From Treponema sp. (lineage in GTDB: Bacteria > Spirochaetota > Spirochaetia > Treponematales > Treponemataceae), in assembly GCA_024402475.1 (NCBI GenBank), contig JAKSTQ010000015.1, forward strand, positions 1 to 52,799: a stretch of 52,799 bases of DNA, read 5' to 3'. Position 1 is the stretch's first letter. Every line of letters begins with the position of its first letter. Shown in pieces: positions 24,174-33,768 of the stretch. A program made the translations under genes and the position numbers. A model generated the notes under the pieces. It was not told the origin of the DNA and did no database searches. It saw nothing but the letters and a program-made list of their open reading frames with translations.

Positions 24174-25520
24174 ATGAAACCGGTAAAAAAAATTCCTGTC
24201 ATTTTATTTTCTCTCTTGTTTACATGGATCTTTACTTCCTGTGTTTCTATGGCTTTTTATGATACTGCCAGTATTGACAGAGCTTTGCGCTCGGGTGAAT
24301 ATGACGCTGCAGGAAAAATAATCGATGATAACCTGGAATTTATGTATTCCGAAAGAGAAGAAGTTCTCTTATATCTTGACCGTGGTTTACTGTACCACTA
24401 CAACGGTGAATTTGAAAAAAGCAATGAATATCTTTCCAAGGCAGAAAAGCTGATTGAGAATAATTTTACAAAAAGCATATCGCAGCAGATAGGCAGTGCT
24501 TTAATAAATGACAATGTAATTACTTATCCCGGTGAATTTTACGAAGATATCTACACGAACATTTTTATGTGCCTTAATTATATTCAGCTTGGGCAGATGG
24601 AAAATGCAATGGTTGAAATCCGTCGTTTTGATAATAAAATGAAATTTGCAGGCAAAGAATATCAGGATTTAATTCTGTCTTCCAGATCAAGCCTTGAATC
24701 AAACAGTGAATATTCTGATTGCGTTTATCCGGATCTTGAAGTTGAATTTCATAACAGTGCTCTGGCCCGTTACCTCAGCCTTTTACTTTATAAAGCAGAT
24801 GGTCAGACAGATGCAGCATTGATTGATTACAAAAAACTTGTAAATGCATTTGCTGTGCAGCCAAAAGTGTATAAGTTTTCAAGACCAGAAATTATTGATC
24901 AGGAACTTGTTGACCGTTCAAAATATGCGCGGATTAATATAATAAGTTTTACAGGATTGTGTCCGGTTAAATATGAAGAAACTGTCAGAGTTCCTTTGAG
25001 GTCCTTCTATTATAAACTTGCAGTTCCAAAAATGATGTCACGGGATTCTCAGGTTAATGCAATACAGGTTCGGGCAGTGAATGAACAAACCGGCAATAGT
25101 TATGCAGCAAACCTTAAGACAATTGAAGACATTGATGCAGTTGCAAAAGATACTTTTTCTCAGCATTATAATGCAATTTACGGAAGAACACTTTTAAGGT
25201 CACTGTCAAAGGCAACAACCGGAGCTGTGTTAAAGGGAGCTGCTAACAATGCTTCTTCATCACAGGGAAGGTTTATACTTGGTTTTGCTTCACTTATTAA
25301 CGATGTTGCAACAGAAGTGACTGAACAGGCAGATATCAGAAGCTGCCGATATTTTCCGGGATTAGCAAATATCGCAGCAGTTAATGTTCCAGCCGGCCGT
25401 TATACAATTTATGTAGATTATTATAACGGCAGGGGAGAAAAAATTCATTCCAATGTCATGACTGGAATATCAGTGCAGCAGAATAAGCTGAATCTTATCG
25501 AAGACGTTTATCTTAACTGA
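24174..25520 (+). CDS. TPR-containing lipoprotein, conserved hypothetical (COG3014-like)
   Basis: 448 residues. Signal peptide with lipobox IFTSC (Cys23), so it is probably lipid-anchored in the cell envelope. TPR-like helices follow: residues ~35-100 contain the tandem pattern of DAAGKIIDDNLEF and LLYHYNGEFEKSNEYLSKAEKL, and another set is around 125-150. The C-terminal ~130 residues look like a beta-rich domain (GRYTIYVDYYNGRG). It resembles the uncharacterised COG3014 group from memory. No ribosome site precedes the ATG, but TATAAT ends about 10 nt before it, consistent with a very short leader. Function unknown. Confidence 0.75.
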   Translation: MKPVKKIPVILFSLLFTWIFTSCVSMAFYDTASIDRALRSGEYDAAGKIIDDNLEFMYSEREEVLLYLDRGLLYHYNGEFEKSNEYLSKAEKLIENNFTKSISQQIGSALINDNVITYPGEFYEDIYTNIFMCLNYIQLGQMENAMVEIRRFDNKMKFAGKEYQDLILSSRSSLESNSEYSDCVYPDLEVEFHNSALARYLSLLLYKADGQTDAALIDYKKLVNAFAVQPKVYKFSRPEIIDQELVDRSKYARINIISFTGLCPVKYEETVRVPLRSFYYKLAVPKMMSRDSQVNAIQVRAVNEQTGNSYAANLKTIEDIDAVAKDTFSQHYNAIYGRTLLRSLSKATTGAVLKGAANNASSSQGRFILGFASLINDVATEVTEQADIRSCRYFPGLANIAAVNVPAGRYTIYVDYYNGRGEKIHSNVMTGISVQQNKLNLIEDVYLN

Positions 25521-25544
25521 AAAAAATCTCGAACGGTTTTATTA

Positions 25545-26924
25545 TTATACTTCTGTGAATTCTGCACCGATTTTATTCATGCTTTCAAAAAAGTGCGGGA
25601 ATGAAACGACACAGCATTCTGCATCATTTACGATAATTTCCTGTCCTTCTTTGAGACCAAGTCCCATGCAGGCAAGTGACATGCTTACGCGGTGATCAAG
25701 GTAGCTTTCAACCTGTCCGCCGTGAATTTTGAATTCAGGGTTTTCAGATCCGTCTGCTTTAAAAGGGCTGTGTCCTTTAATAATGAGGGCGTCGCCAGTG
25801 TCTTTAATATCAGCACCAAGTTTTGTAAGTTCTTTTTCAAGGACTTTAACGCGGTCTGTTTCTTTTTTGCGGCAGACTTCAATGTCTTCAAGAACAGTTG
25901 TTCCTTCAATAAAGCAGGCAATAACTGCAAGTGCACAGATTGCATCAGGGAATCCCGAAAGGTTTATGTGAAGTTCCTTGCCAGGAAGATTTTCTGTAGA
26001 AAGACGGCCGTTGTTTTCTGCAAGTTTTCCGCCGCATACTGTAAGAGTATTGTCGGTTTTATTCCAGTTAATGTCGCCGTCAACACTTTTAAGGATTTCT
26101 ACGATTTTATCGTCACCCTGTGTTCCTGAACCGTCAACATTTTCGATTACGATTTTACTGTCGCTTACAAGAGCTGCAATTAAAGGGAATGCAACTGCTT
26201 CCCAGTCAGAAGGGATTGTAATGTCCCGAGCCTTGAGTGCAACTGGACCTTTAACTGTAATATGTTTATAGTCCTCAGAAACAGTTACAGGAATTCCAAA
26301 AGATTCAAGCCAGTTCTGTGTCATTGTAAGGTATGGAGTTTCTTTTGGGTTTGTAAGTTCAATATTCATTGTTCCGTCAAGACGGGAACTTGCCATCATA
26401 ATGCCTGAAATGTACTGCGAAAGTTCACCGCCGGTAACAAGTGTATTTTTGTTGGAAATAGGACCTTCAATTGTAATAGGAGGAGCATCAGTTCCATCTG
26501 TGCGGTTTGTATATGCTTTTGCACCAAGCTGGTTCAATGCATCTGTCAGGTGACTTACGGGACGCTTTTGAATTGATTCATCACCTGTAAAAACACTTTT
26601 GCCTTCAAATGTAGAAGCAATTGGTGACATAAAGTAGAGAAGGGAACCTGAGTTACCTACATCAACAGTATCTGTAGGAAGGTGAATGCTGCTGCCTGCA
26701 CCGTTAACAGTCCATACATCTTTATCCTGTCCGAAGTCAACGCTTGCACCGATTAATTTGATTGCATTGGCTGTAGAAATACAGTCAGAACTTTTAAGCG
26801 GATTTGAAATATGTGATACGCCTTCTGCAAGTGTTGTTAAAAGCAGAGCACGGATTGTGTGACTTTTTGATCCTGGAACTGTAATGTTTCCGTTAAGGTT
26901 ATGATTGAATGCTTTGATTTTCAT
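25545..26924 (-). CDS. aroA: 3-phosphoshikimate 1-carboxyvinyltransferase (EPSP synthase)
   Basis: 459 residues, slightly longer than the usual ~430. PGSKSHTIRALLL at the N-terminus binds shikimate-3-phosphate and PEP, GDESIQKRP carries the PEP-binding Arg, and KKETDRV and LDHRVSM complete the site. It catalyses the sixth step of the shikimate pathway. The loop that is GNAGTAMRP in E. coli reads GNSGSLLYF here, a departure worth testing for inhibitor sensitivity. It lies 15 nt after metA on the same strand, so the two amino-acid genes are probably co-transcribed. The ribosome site is AAAGG. Confidence 0.93.
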   Translation of the reverse strand: MKIKAFNHNLNGNITVPGSKSHTIRALLLTTLAEGVSHISNPLKSSDCISTANAIKLIGASVDFGQDKDVWTVNGAGSSIHLPTDTVDVGNSGSLLYFMSPIASTFEGKSVFTGDESIQKRPVSHLTDALNQLGAKAYTNRTDGTDAPPITIEGPISNKNTLVTGGELSQYISGIMMASSRLDGTMNIELTNPKETPYLTMTQNWLESFGIPVTVSEDYKHITVKGPVALKARDITIPSDWEAVAFPLIAALVSDSKIVIENVDGSGTQGDDKIVEILKSVDGDINWNKTDNTLTVCGGKLAENNGRLSTENLPGKELHINLSGFPDAICALAVIACFIEGTTVLEDIEVCRKKETDRVKVLEKELTKLGADIKDTGDALIIKGHSPFKADGSENPEFKIHGGQVESYLDHRVSMSLACMGLGLKEGQEIIVNDAECCVVSFPHFFESMNKIGAEFTEV

Positions 26925-26939
26925 GTTTTTTACCTTTTT

Positions 26940-27851
26940 TTATTTTGTAAAGTTGAATGGAGTTTCCTGGTATACATAGTAGTTAAGCCAGTTTGAAAAA
27001 AACAGATGAGCGGTACTGCGCCATGATGACTGTGGCGGCAATGAAGGATTGTCCAGAGGAAAATAGTTAAATGGAATCTGGATATCAAGGCCTTTATCTA
27101 CATCACGGAAATATTCTGTTTTTAAGGTTTCTGAATCGTATTCAAGATGACCTGTCATAAAGATTGCACGATTATCTTTTGATTTGATAAGTGTAACTCC
27201 TACATCAGGACTTTCTGCAAGAATGCAAAGTTCATCATGTTTAATGATGTCTTCTTTTTTGATTGCAGTATGACGGGACTGTGGAATATAAAATTTATCA
27301 TCAAATCCGCGCATTAAAGGATCTGCAAATACGGAACGGGTGTTTTCAAAAATTCCGAACATTTTCTGGTCCAGGGAATATTTTGGAATTCCGTAATGGT
27401 GATAGAGCCCTGCCTGAGCGCCCCAGCAGATATAGAGGGTAGAGAAAACATTTGTCTTTGCGTAATCCATGATTTTGCAAAGTTCATCCCAGTAATCAAC
27501 TTTTTCAAAAGCAATCTGTTCAACTGGAGCACCGGTAATGATCATGCCATCGTATTTGTGCTTGAAAACTTCTTCGCTTGAAATATAGAATTTTTCAAGG
27601 TAATCAGAATGTGTATTTTTAGAAACATGGCCTTCCATTCTTACAAGGGAAATTTCAACCTGAAGAGGAGTGTTTCCCAAAAGGCGCAAAAGCTGAGTTT
27701 CTGTAGTTTCTTTTGTAGGCATGAGGTTGACGATTGCAATTTTAAGAGGACGGATGTCCTGGGTTGTTGCACGGTCGTCTGTCATGACAAAGATATTTTC
27801 CTGCTCAAGTGTTTTGCAGGCTGGTAAATCGCTGTTAATCTTAATAGGCAT
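26940..27851 (-). CDS. metA: MetA-family homoserine O-acyltransferase, predicted acetyl-CoA specific
   Basis: 303 residues, full length. The catalytic triad of the family is exactly placed: Cys142 (ICWGAQAG), His235 and Glu237 (TGHLEYD). Residue 111 is Glu (ITGAPVEQ); in this family Glu111 goes with acetyl-CoA use and Gly111 with succinyl-CoA use, so O-acetylhomoserine is the predicted product despite the common name homoserine O-succinyltransferase. It feeds methionine biosynthesis. There is no ribosome site; a minus-strand extended -10 (TGCTATATT, 27868-27861) ends 9 nt before the start. Confidence 0.93.
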   Translation of the reverse strand: MPIKINSDLPACKTLEQENIFVMTDDRATTQDIRPLKIAIVNLMPTKETTETQLLRLLGNTPLQVEISLVRMEGHVSKNTHSDYLEKFYISSEEVFKHKYDGMIITGAPVEQIAFEKVDYWDELCKIMDYAKTNVFSTLYICWGAQAGLYHHYGIPKYSLDQKMFGIFENTRSVFADPLMRGFDDKFYIPQSRHTAIKKEDIIKHDELCILAESPDVGVTLIKSKDNRAIFMTGHLEYDSETLKTEYFRDVDKGLDIQIPFNYFPLDNPSLPPQSSWRSTAHLFFSNWLNYYVYQETPFNFTK

Positions 27852-27860
27852 ATCAGTTGA

Positions 27861-27893
27861 AATATAGCATAAATGAAGTTTTTTTGCTATAAT
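27861..27893. promoter_or_regulatory. Overlapping divergent extended -10 promoters, metA (-) and hydrolase-like gene (+)
   Basis: The minus strand reads TGCTATATT (box 27866-27861) towards metA, and the plus strand reads TTGCTATAAT (box 27888-27893) towards the gene at 27903. Both have the extended-minus-10 TG. Start codons follow after only 9 nt on both sides, and no Shine-Dalgarno sequence is present on either. Confidence 0.65.
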
Positions 27894-27902
27894 AAAAAAA
27901 CT

Positions 27903-28901
27903 ATGAGCAATGATAGAAAAGCAGCATTAAAAAAGTTAAAAAAACTCATTTATCAGCCTCGTCAGAATGTAGATTCTTTCAGAAAAACCATTGATAAGAC
28001 TTTCTATTCACCACTTTTGCCAAATGGAGTTGAATGTTCTCAGCACAATTATGGCGGCGTTATGTGTGATGTCCTTGAGCCGGGTGTTTATTCATCTTCT
28101 AAGATTATGCTTTATGTTCATGGCGGTTCATTTGTCGGCGGTTCAAGAAAGGCTTACCGTACATTCTGTGCCAGTCTTGCTCATGCCATGAGTTGTCGCG
28201 TTGTTGTTCCGGAATTCCGTCTTCCGCCGACTCATCCTTTCCCAAACAGTATAGAAGATATTCAGCTTGCGTTCCGATCTGTTTTTACAGAAGAACAGGT
28301 TGCATGTTCATTGGATAGTGCCGGACTTAAAAATCCGCGTATGCCTGAACTTATGATTGCTGCAGACGGTTCAGGAGCTTCAATTGCACTTGCATTGCTT
28401 TTAAATCTTCGTGAAAGATTCCGTCAATGTATCAGCCAGGTAGTTTTGTTTTCTCCGTGGCTTAATATCGCAGATGCTGTAAGTGCTCCAAAATCAAAGA
28501 AATTCAAAGATGAACTTATTAATACAGACGTGATTACAGCTGCGGCTGATGTTTATACATATTCAAGTAATCTTGTTAATCCGCTGGTTTCTCCGATTCT
28601 TGCTGAAAAAAAATCCTTAGTGGGTTTCCCTCCTGTTCATATTCAGATGGGAGAAAAAGAAATTTTCCTGGAAGATGCAAAAGTTTTTGCTCAGAGAATT
28701 AAAGATGCCGGCGGAACATGTACTGTCGAAGCAGTTCCTGACATGATGTATATGTTCCAGCTGGCAGACGACTGCTTAAGGGAATCTCATCTTGCTGTAG
28801 AAAGAATCGGCCGTCTTGTTACTCATGAACCGGAACGACCAGACCGTGCACTTATAAATAATCAGGCTGTTCCAGAAAAATCAGCTGGTGACGAGGAATA
28901 A
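27903..28901 (+). CDS. Alpha/beta-hydrolase (HSL-like) protein with lost catalytic residues, probable pseudoenzyme
   Basis: 332 residues from the preferred start. The hormone-sensitive-lipase family HGG oxyanion motif ([11 protein letters not shown], residues 72-81) is intact. The nucleophile motif, normally GDSAGG, reads ADGSGA, placing Gly156 where the Ser should be, and the family His in G-M-x-H-x-F is Tyr283 (DMMYMF). The acid is Glu (GEKEIF). No alternative GxSxG exists, so esterase activity is unlikely; a binding or regulatory role is possible. Start 27903 is chosen over 27873 because a perfect TATAAT (27888-27893) would lie inside the longer version. The downstream U32 gene is almost contiguous. 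Confidence 0.8.
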   Translation: MSNDRKAALKKLKKLIYQPRQNVDSFRKTIDKTFYSPLLPNGVECSQHNYGGVMCDVLEPGVYSSSKIMLYVHGGSFVGGSRKAYRTFCASLAHAMSCRVVVPEFRLPPTHPFPNSIEDIQLAFRSVFTEEQVACSLDSAGLKNPRMPELMIAADGSGASIALALLLNLRERFRQCISQVVLFSPWLNIADAVSAPKSKKFKDELINTDVITAAADVYTYSSNLVNPLVSPILAEKKSLVGFPPVHIQMGEKEIFLEDAKVFAQRIKDAGGTCTVEAVPDMMYMFQLADDCLRESHLAVERIGRLVTHEPERPDRALINNQAVPEKSAGDEE

Positions 28902-28903
28902 TG

Positions 28904-30412
28904 ATGGAACTTCTGTCTCCTGCAGGTAACGTAGAAAAATTATATTATGCCTATGAATATGGAGCAGATGCTGCATATATCGGTCTTAAAAAATTTTCAC
29001 TTCGCGTAAAGGCTGATAACTTTTATGAAGACGAATATAAAAAAGTTATCGAATTGAAAGAACGCTTTCCTGGCAGAAAACTTCATTGTGCTTTGAATAT
29101 TGCTTTTCACAATGCAGAAATCGATGCGCTTTTGAATAACCTTGATTATTTTAAGCAGTATCCTATTGATGCTTTTATCGTTCAGGACCTTGGCGTTGTT
29201 CCTATTATTCAGAAGAATTTCCCTGATGCACAGCTTCATTTAAGTACACAGGCAAGCTGCATTAACCGTGAAGCCGTAAAGATGTATAAATCACTTGGCT
29301 TTAATCGTGTCGTTCTTGGAAGAGAAGCAAGCCTTGCTGAAATCCGTGAAATTAAAGATGCAGTTCCTGATATTGAACTTGAAGTTTTTGCACATGGCGC
29401 AATGTGTATTGCATATTCCGGCCGCTGTCTTATGAGCGCACTTCTTACAAACCGCAGTGCACAGTCCGGTCTTTGCAGTCATACCTGCCGCTGGAATTAT
29501 AATCTTAATGCCCTTGAAACACTTAACGGTGCTGGAGAACGCGGCGGTTTAAAACCTTTTACTCAGGAAGAAGCAAAACTTATTGCGCAGTCAGGCACTC
29601 TTGCAATAGAAGAACAGTCCCGCCGCGGTGAATATTTTCCGATTTTTGAAGGCGATGATTTTACTGCGATTCTTTCCAGTAAAGATATCCGTATGGTCGA
29701 ACACCTTAAAGAAATGCGTGATGCCGGAGTTGACAGCCTTAAAATCGAAGGCCGCATGAAAAGCATTTATTACGTTGCTCTTGTTACACGAGCATACCGA
29801 AAAGCTCTTGATGCGCTTGATGGAAAAATTACTGCAGAACAGGCACAGCCATATATTGACGAACTTGAAAATGTCAGCCACCGCGAATCAACAACCGGTT
29901 TTTATTTCAGTCGTGCAGATGCAGATAAAACTACAGGCGGTGCTTCTGACAGCCAGTATGACATGAGTGCAACAATCGGTCATGAACTTACTGCAGAAGA
30001 AACTGCAAAAGTGATTTCAAAAGGAAATGCAACCCAGAAAGCTTTTGATGATGAACTTGCAGCAATGCATCCTAAAGCACTTGAAGCCCGCATGCGTGAC
30101 TACGAAAAACATCCTGACCGCAGAATACAGACAGTACAGGAAATTTCTGGCTGGCATATGTATGAATTCAAAGGCCTTAACCTTATGGATTACAACAGCC
30201 ATGTTGAGTTTGTTTCTCCAAAAATTGTCAGTCAGCTTGCAGAAAAAGGAAAGTGGTTCCTGGTTGATCCTGATAACGGTCAGATCCGAAACTGGGTCTG
30301 CGATGGGCATAAATGTGTTTTGTATACTGAATACGAACTTGACCCTGGAACTATTGTCAGAACGAAAGACGAAGGTTACATAAAAGGTCAGGTAAGGGAT
30401 ACAGGACGCTGA
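28904..30412 (+). CDS. U32-family (collagenase-like) protein, possibly tRNA hydroxylation factor TrhP-like
   Basis: 503 residues. Begins with the U32 hallmark ELLSPAGNVEKLYYAYEYGADAVY-like segment; the family signature EVFAHGAMCIAYSGRC is around residue 160, and cysteines in GLCSHTCRW follow. KIEGRMKSIYYV is also conserved. U32 proteins of the YegQ/TrhP type support prephenate-dependent hydroxylation of tRNA uridine 34; others are annotated as peptidases, and the sequence does not decide. Length and C-terminal domain fit the long TrhP type. GAGGA lies 6 nt before ATG 28904; the ATG at 28901 overlapping the previous stop is less likely. Translationally coupled to the hydrolase-like gene. Confidence 0.82.
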   Translation: MELLSPAGNVEKLYYAYEYGADAAYIGLKKFSLRVKADNFYEDEYKKVIELKERFPGRKLHCALNIAFHNAEIDALLNNLDYFKQYPIDAFIVQDLGVVPIIQKNFPDAQLHLSTQASCINREAVKMYKSLGFNRVVLGREASLAEIREIKDAVPDIELEVFAHGAMCIAYSGRCLMSALLTNRSAQSGLCSHTCRWNYNLNALETLNGAGERGGLKPFTQEEAKLIAQSGTLAIEEQSRRGEYFPIFEGDDFTAILSSKDIRMVEHLKEMRDAGVDSLKIEGRMKSIYYVALVTRAYRKALDALDGKITAEQAQPYIDELENVSHRESTTGFYFSRADADKTTGGASDSQYDMSATIGHELTAEETAKVISKGNATQKAFDDELAAMHPKALEARMRDYEKHPDRRIQTVQEISGWHMYEFKGLNLMDYNSHVEFVSPKIVSQLAEKGKWFLVDPDNGQIRNWVCDGHKCVLYTEYELDPGTIVRTKDEGYIKGQVRDTGR

Positions 30413-30499
30413 GTTTTTTGTCTTGCATCAAGGCGTTGATTCCCTGCATTAATATAATACGCTGTTCCTTTATCTTAAAAAATCTTTACAGAAATTTAT

Positions 30500-32299
30500 T
30501 TAATTTTTGTCTTTCTCATCCCAGTCCCAGATTACATCTACAGAACGTTTTTCTACATTCGGAATGTTAAGGTAAACAAGACAGTCAGGTTTATGAATTA
30601 CAAGGCCTCTTGTGCGGGAAACGTATGCTGTAATTGGATCAGGGAATTTTGGTTTACAGCACTGGGCAATATTCATCATAAAGTTTGAAGTATCTCCAAT
30701 CCTGATTTTTTCTACATGAGGAATTTCTCCTGCAGGACCTTTTTTTGGTCTTTTCTTTTTCTGGATTGCAGTACTTGCTTCATTTGCCTGAGCTTCGAGA
30801 TGGCGTTCGTTTCCAAGTTCCTCAAAAGCCTTATCATTTGCATATAACCAGGCATTGATTTTCTGGCGGGCCTTTGCAGTAACGACATGTTCAAGCTGGT
30901 TTGCGCCTGGATGTGCCTGAGGGTTCGTAATGATTTCGATAATCTGTGTGTTTTTAAGCGGAGTACTTAACGGAATGATTTTCCCGTCTGCTTTAGCACC
31001 CACAATTGTTTCACCGATTTTAGAATGAATGTGATAAGCAAAATCTATGGCAGTAGCACCAACCGGTAACTGGACAACCTGTCCTTTAGGAGTAAAAACA
31101 ACGATTTTATCTTTTAAAAGATCGTTCTTGAATTCCGCAAAGAAGTTTTCATCAGTAAGATGGTTTTGAGAAAGTTCCCTGAGCTGGTTAAAAATTGAAA
31201 GGCTGGAAACATCAATTAGGTCGTGGTTTGTTCCTTTCTTGTAAAGCCAGTGACTTGCAACACCGTGTTCTGCAATGTTATGCATGGCAGTTGTTCGGAT
31301 CTGAACTTCCAGCGGGCGGCCGTCCATTATTACAGTTGTATGAATGGACTGGTATCCGTTTGATTTTGGCATTGCAATGTAATCTTTGAATCTGCCGTCA
31401 AGAGGTGTCCAAAGAATATGTACAATTCCGATAAGGGTATAACATTCTTCGTTTGTGTTACAGATAAGTCTGATGGCAAGAAGGTCGAATAATTCGCCGG
31501 CTTCTTTATTGCGCTTACGCATTTTCTGATAAATGGAATAGAAATGTTTTGCTCGTGCCTTTATCGAAACCTGAATGCCGGCTTTTGCTGCACGGCTTTG
31601 AATCTGTTCAACTGCTTTAGAAAGAATCTGGTCGCGCTCATCTTTCTTTGATGCAACAATTGCTTTAATCTGCTGAAAAGCCTGAGGGTTGATATATTTA
31701 AGGCTTAAGTCTTCAAGCTCATTTTTTTCCTGGGACATACCAAGACGGTTAGCAAGTGGTGCCCAGATATCAAGGGCTTCCTGAGAAACAAGATGCTGGG
31801 TTTCTTCGTCATAATCCTTGAGGTTGCGCATGCGGTCAAGTCGGTCTGCAAGTTTTATGAGGATAATACGGATATCGTCAACCATTGCAAAAAGCATTTT
31901 TCTTATGGAATCAGCATCTGCAAGAGTCTTTGTGCTTGTTGAAATTTGTTTTGTGCGTGCAATTCCTTCAACAATAGAAATAATCTGCTGTCCAAAATTG
32001 TCGCCTATTTCCCGGGATGTGACATTATCAAGAGAAAGAATGTCGTGAAAAAATCCGCCGATGATTGAGTCGCAGTCAAAATTGCTTTTTGCAAGAATGG
32101 CTGATACGCGGATCGGATGCAGATAGTAAACTTTATTGTTGCTTCTTGTATGTCCCTGAGATTTTTCTACGAGGAATTTCCATGCACTGCGAATACGTTT
32201 TTCATCTTCTTTTGAATACTGGTTGAAATATTCAAAGAATTTCTGAATGAGAAAATCTGGATCTGTTTCCTGAAGCTGATCGAAATATTCGCCTGTCAT
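30500..32299 (-). CDS. RelA/SpoT homologue, synthetase intact, hydrolase site degenerate, no ACT domain
   Basis: 599 residues. The HD domain keeps H61 and H85-D86, but the catalytic E-D pair that follows in hydrolases (HDxxED) is Ser89-Leu90, and the LADRLHNMR motif reads LADRLDRMR, losing the conserved Asn (R156). ppGpp hydrolysis is therefore unlikely. The synthetase domain looks complete: KHFYSIYQKM, FDLLAIR, DYIAMPKSNGYQSIHTT and LEVQIRT. A TGS domain (VVFTPKGQVVQLP, DFAYHIHS) and a Cys-rich segment with IAQCCKP follow, but the usual C-terminal ACT/RRM domain (~100+ residues) is absent. The gene ends convergently with the U32 gene. No ribosome site is obvious. Confidence 0.88.
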   Translation of the reverse strand: MTGEYFDQLQETDPDFLIQKFFEYFNQYSKEDEKRIRSAWKFLVEKSQGHTRSNNKVYYLHPIRVSAILAKSNFDCDSIIGGFFHDILSLDNVTSREIGDNFGQQIISIVEGIARTKQISTSTKTLADADSIRKMLFAMVDDIRIILIKLADRLDRMRNLKDYDEETQHLVSQEALDIWAPLANRLGMSQEKNELEDLSLKYINPQAFQQIKAIVASKKDERDQILSKAVEQIQSRAAKAGIQVSIKARAKHFYSIYQKMRKRNKEAGELFDLLAIRLICNTNEECYTLIGIVHILWTPLDGRFKDYIAMPKSNGYQSIHTTVIMDGRPLEVQIRTTAMHNIAEHGVASHWLYKKGTNHDLIDVSSLSIFNQLRELSQNHLTDENFFAEFKNDLLKDKIVVFTPKGQVVQLPVGATAIDFAYHIHSKIGETIVGAKADGKIIPLSTPLKNTQIIEIITNPQAHPGANQLEHVVTAKARQKINAWLYANDKAFEELGNERHLEAQANEASTAIQKKKRPKKGPAGEIPHVEKIRIGDTSNFMMNIAQCCKPKFPDPITAYVSRTRGLVIHKPDCLVYLNIPNVEKRSVDVIWDWDEKDKN

Positions 32300-32366
32300 A
32301 TAATAATGGTAACAAAAACGGCTGATTTTAACAATATATATTGTTCAAAGTTGTTCTTTATGATAC

Positions 32367-32372
32367 TATAAT
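32367..32372 (+). promoter_or_regulatory. -10 box of the purA promoter
   Basis: TATAAT lies 64 nt before the purA start, with a weak TTCAAA 17 nt upstream (32344-32349). It implies a ~57-nt leader ending in a strong GGAGG. Confidence 0.5.
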
Positions 32373-32436
32373 GCGTAATTTACCTGAACGGTTCATTACA
32401 CTAAATAAAATACAGGTTGTCTTTGGAGGACTTACC

Positions 32437-33663
32437 ATGAATGTTGTTGTTATGGGTGCTCAGTGGGGCGATGAAGGTAAAGGAAAAATCGTAGATTACC
32501 TTGCTGATGATGCAAAATATGTAGTACGTTTCGCCGGTGGTGCTAACGCAGGTCATACAATTGTTGTTGACGGAAAAAAATATGCACTTCATCAGGTACC
32601 ATCTGGAATCTTGTACCCAGAAAAAGAAGTATTCCTCGGTTCAGGAATGGTTATTGATCCTGAAGCTTTGTTCAAGGAACTTCAGATGCTTACAGACAGC
32701 GGCATTAATTGGGAAGGACGCGTATTCATTTCTGACCGCGCTCATCTTACACTCCCTGGTTACCGCAAAATGGACGTAGAACGCGACGCAGCTCGCAAAC
32801 GCCCTATCGGAACAACAGGCCGCGGAATCGGAACAACTTATTCACAGAAATCAGAACGTGACGGTATTCGTCTTGCTGACCTTGACTGGGAAGAAAAGAT
32901 GAATGACCTCGATGCCCAGGACAAGGAATTCCTTGCTCCATATATGGACAAACTCCTTAAAATGCGTGTTAACATGGCAGAAAAAATGTGGGAATACCGC
33001 AACGAAAAGATTCTTTTCGAAGGTGCTCAGGGTGCTATGCTTGACATCGATTCTGGTACATATCCATATGTAAGTTCAGGTGCTTCTTGTGCAGCCGGAG
33101 CTTCTACAGGTGCAGGAATCGGTCCACGCAACATTGACCGCGTATTTGCTGTATTCAAGGCATACGAAACACGTGTTGGAAACGGTCCAATGCCAACAGA
33201 ATTCAATAACGAATCAGAAGGTGAACTTTGTGAATTCGTTCGTAATACAGGAAATGAATTCGGTGTAACAACAGGTCGTCCACGCCGTTGTGGTTATCTT
33301 GACCTGGTAGCATTGCGCTATGCTTGTCATGTAAACTCAATCGACTCACTCGTTCTTACACACCTTGATATTTACGATACAATGGACGAAATCGAAGCTT
33401 GTGTTGCTTACGACATTAACGGAAAAATCGTAACAGAATTCCCTGCAAGTATCCCAGACCTTAACGCTGCAAAACCAGTACTTAAAAAGTTTGCCGGCTG
33501 GAAAACAGACCTTAAGAAATGTGGTTCTTACAAGAAAATGCCAAAGAACGCAAAAGCTTATGTTGAATTCATCGAAGCCTTTACAGATACACCAGTTGGA
33601 ATCGTATCAGTAGGTGCAGAACGCAGCGAAACATACATGAGAATTAAACCTTGGAAGAAATAA
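32437..33663 (+). CDS. purA: Adenylosuccinate synthetase
   Basis: 408 residues from the preferred start. Begins with the GTP-binding QWGDEGKGK loop, then GGANAGHT and GTTGRGIGTTY, the IMP/aspartate binding segments, with GVTTGRPRRCGYLDL near the C-terminus. It condenses IMP and aspartate (GTP-dependent) in AMP synthesis. An in-frame ATG at 32341 exists, but TATAAT at 32367 lies within it and TTTGGAGG sits just before ATG 32437, so the shorter form is correct. Monocistronic, closed by a terminator shared with murD. Confidence 0.96.
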   Translation: MNVVVMGAQWGDEGKGKIVDYLADDAKYVVRFAGGANAGHTIVVDGKKYALHQVPSGILYPEKEVFLGSGMVIDPEALFKELQMLTDSGINWEGRVFISDRAHLTLPGYRKMDVERDAARKRPIGTTGRGIGTTYSQKSERDGIRLADLDWEEKMNDLDAQDKEFLAPYMDKLLKMRVNMAEKMWEYRNEKILFEGAQGAMLDIDSGTYPYVSSGASCAAGASTGAGIGPRNIDRVFAVFKAYETRVGNGPMPTEFNNESEGELCEFVRNTGNEFGVTTGRPRRCGYLDLVALRYACHVNSIDSLVLTHLDIYDTMDEIEACVAYDINGKIVTEFPASIPDLNAAKPVLKKFAGWKTDLKKCGSYKKMPKNAKAYVEFIEAFTDTPVGIVSVGAERSETYMRIKPWKK

Positions 33664-33704
33664 GCTTTAATTTAAAGCTGCTGTTTCAACTGAGAAACTA
33701 AAAC

Positions 33705-33746
33705 AAAACCCGTCAGATTTCAAATCCGACGGGTTTTATTTTTTTT
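33705..33746. terminator. Bidirectional terminator between purA (+) and murD (-)
   Basis: AAAACCCGTC-agattt / aaatcc-GACGGGTTTT forms a long stem, with T-rich tails on both strands (ATTTTTTTT on the plus, TTTTGTTTTAG on the minus). Confidence 0.9.
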
Positions 33747-33768
33747 GTTCCAATTGTAAAAGTTTCAG

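Noticed and set aside
27873..27902. Longer start for the hydrolase-like gene
   Set aside because: A perfect extended -10 (TTGCTATAAT) lies inside the extra codons and there is no ribosome site for ATG 27873.
32341..32436. Longer start for purA
   Set aside because: Contains TATAAT; GGAGG stands just before ATG 32437, where PurA homology begins.
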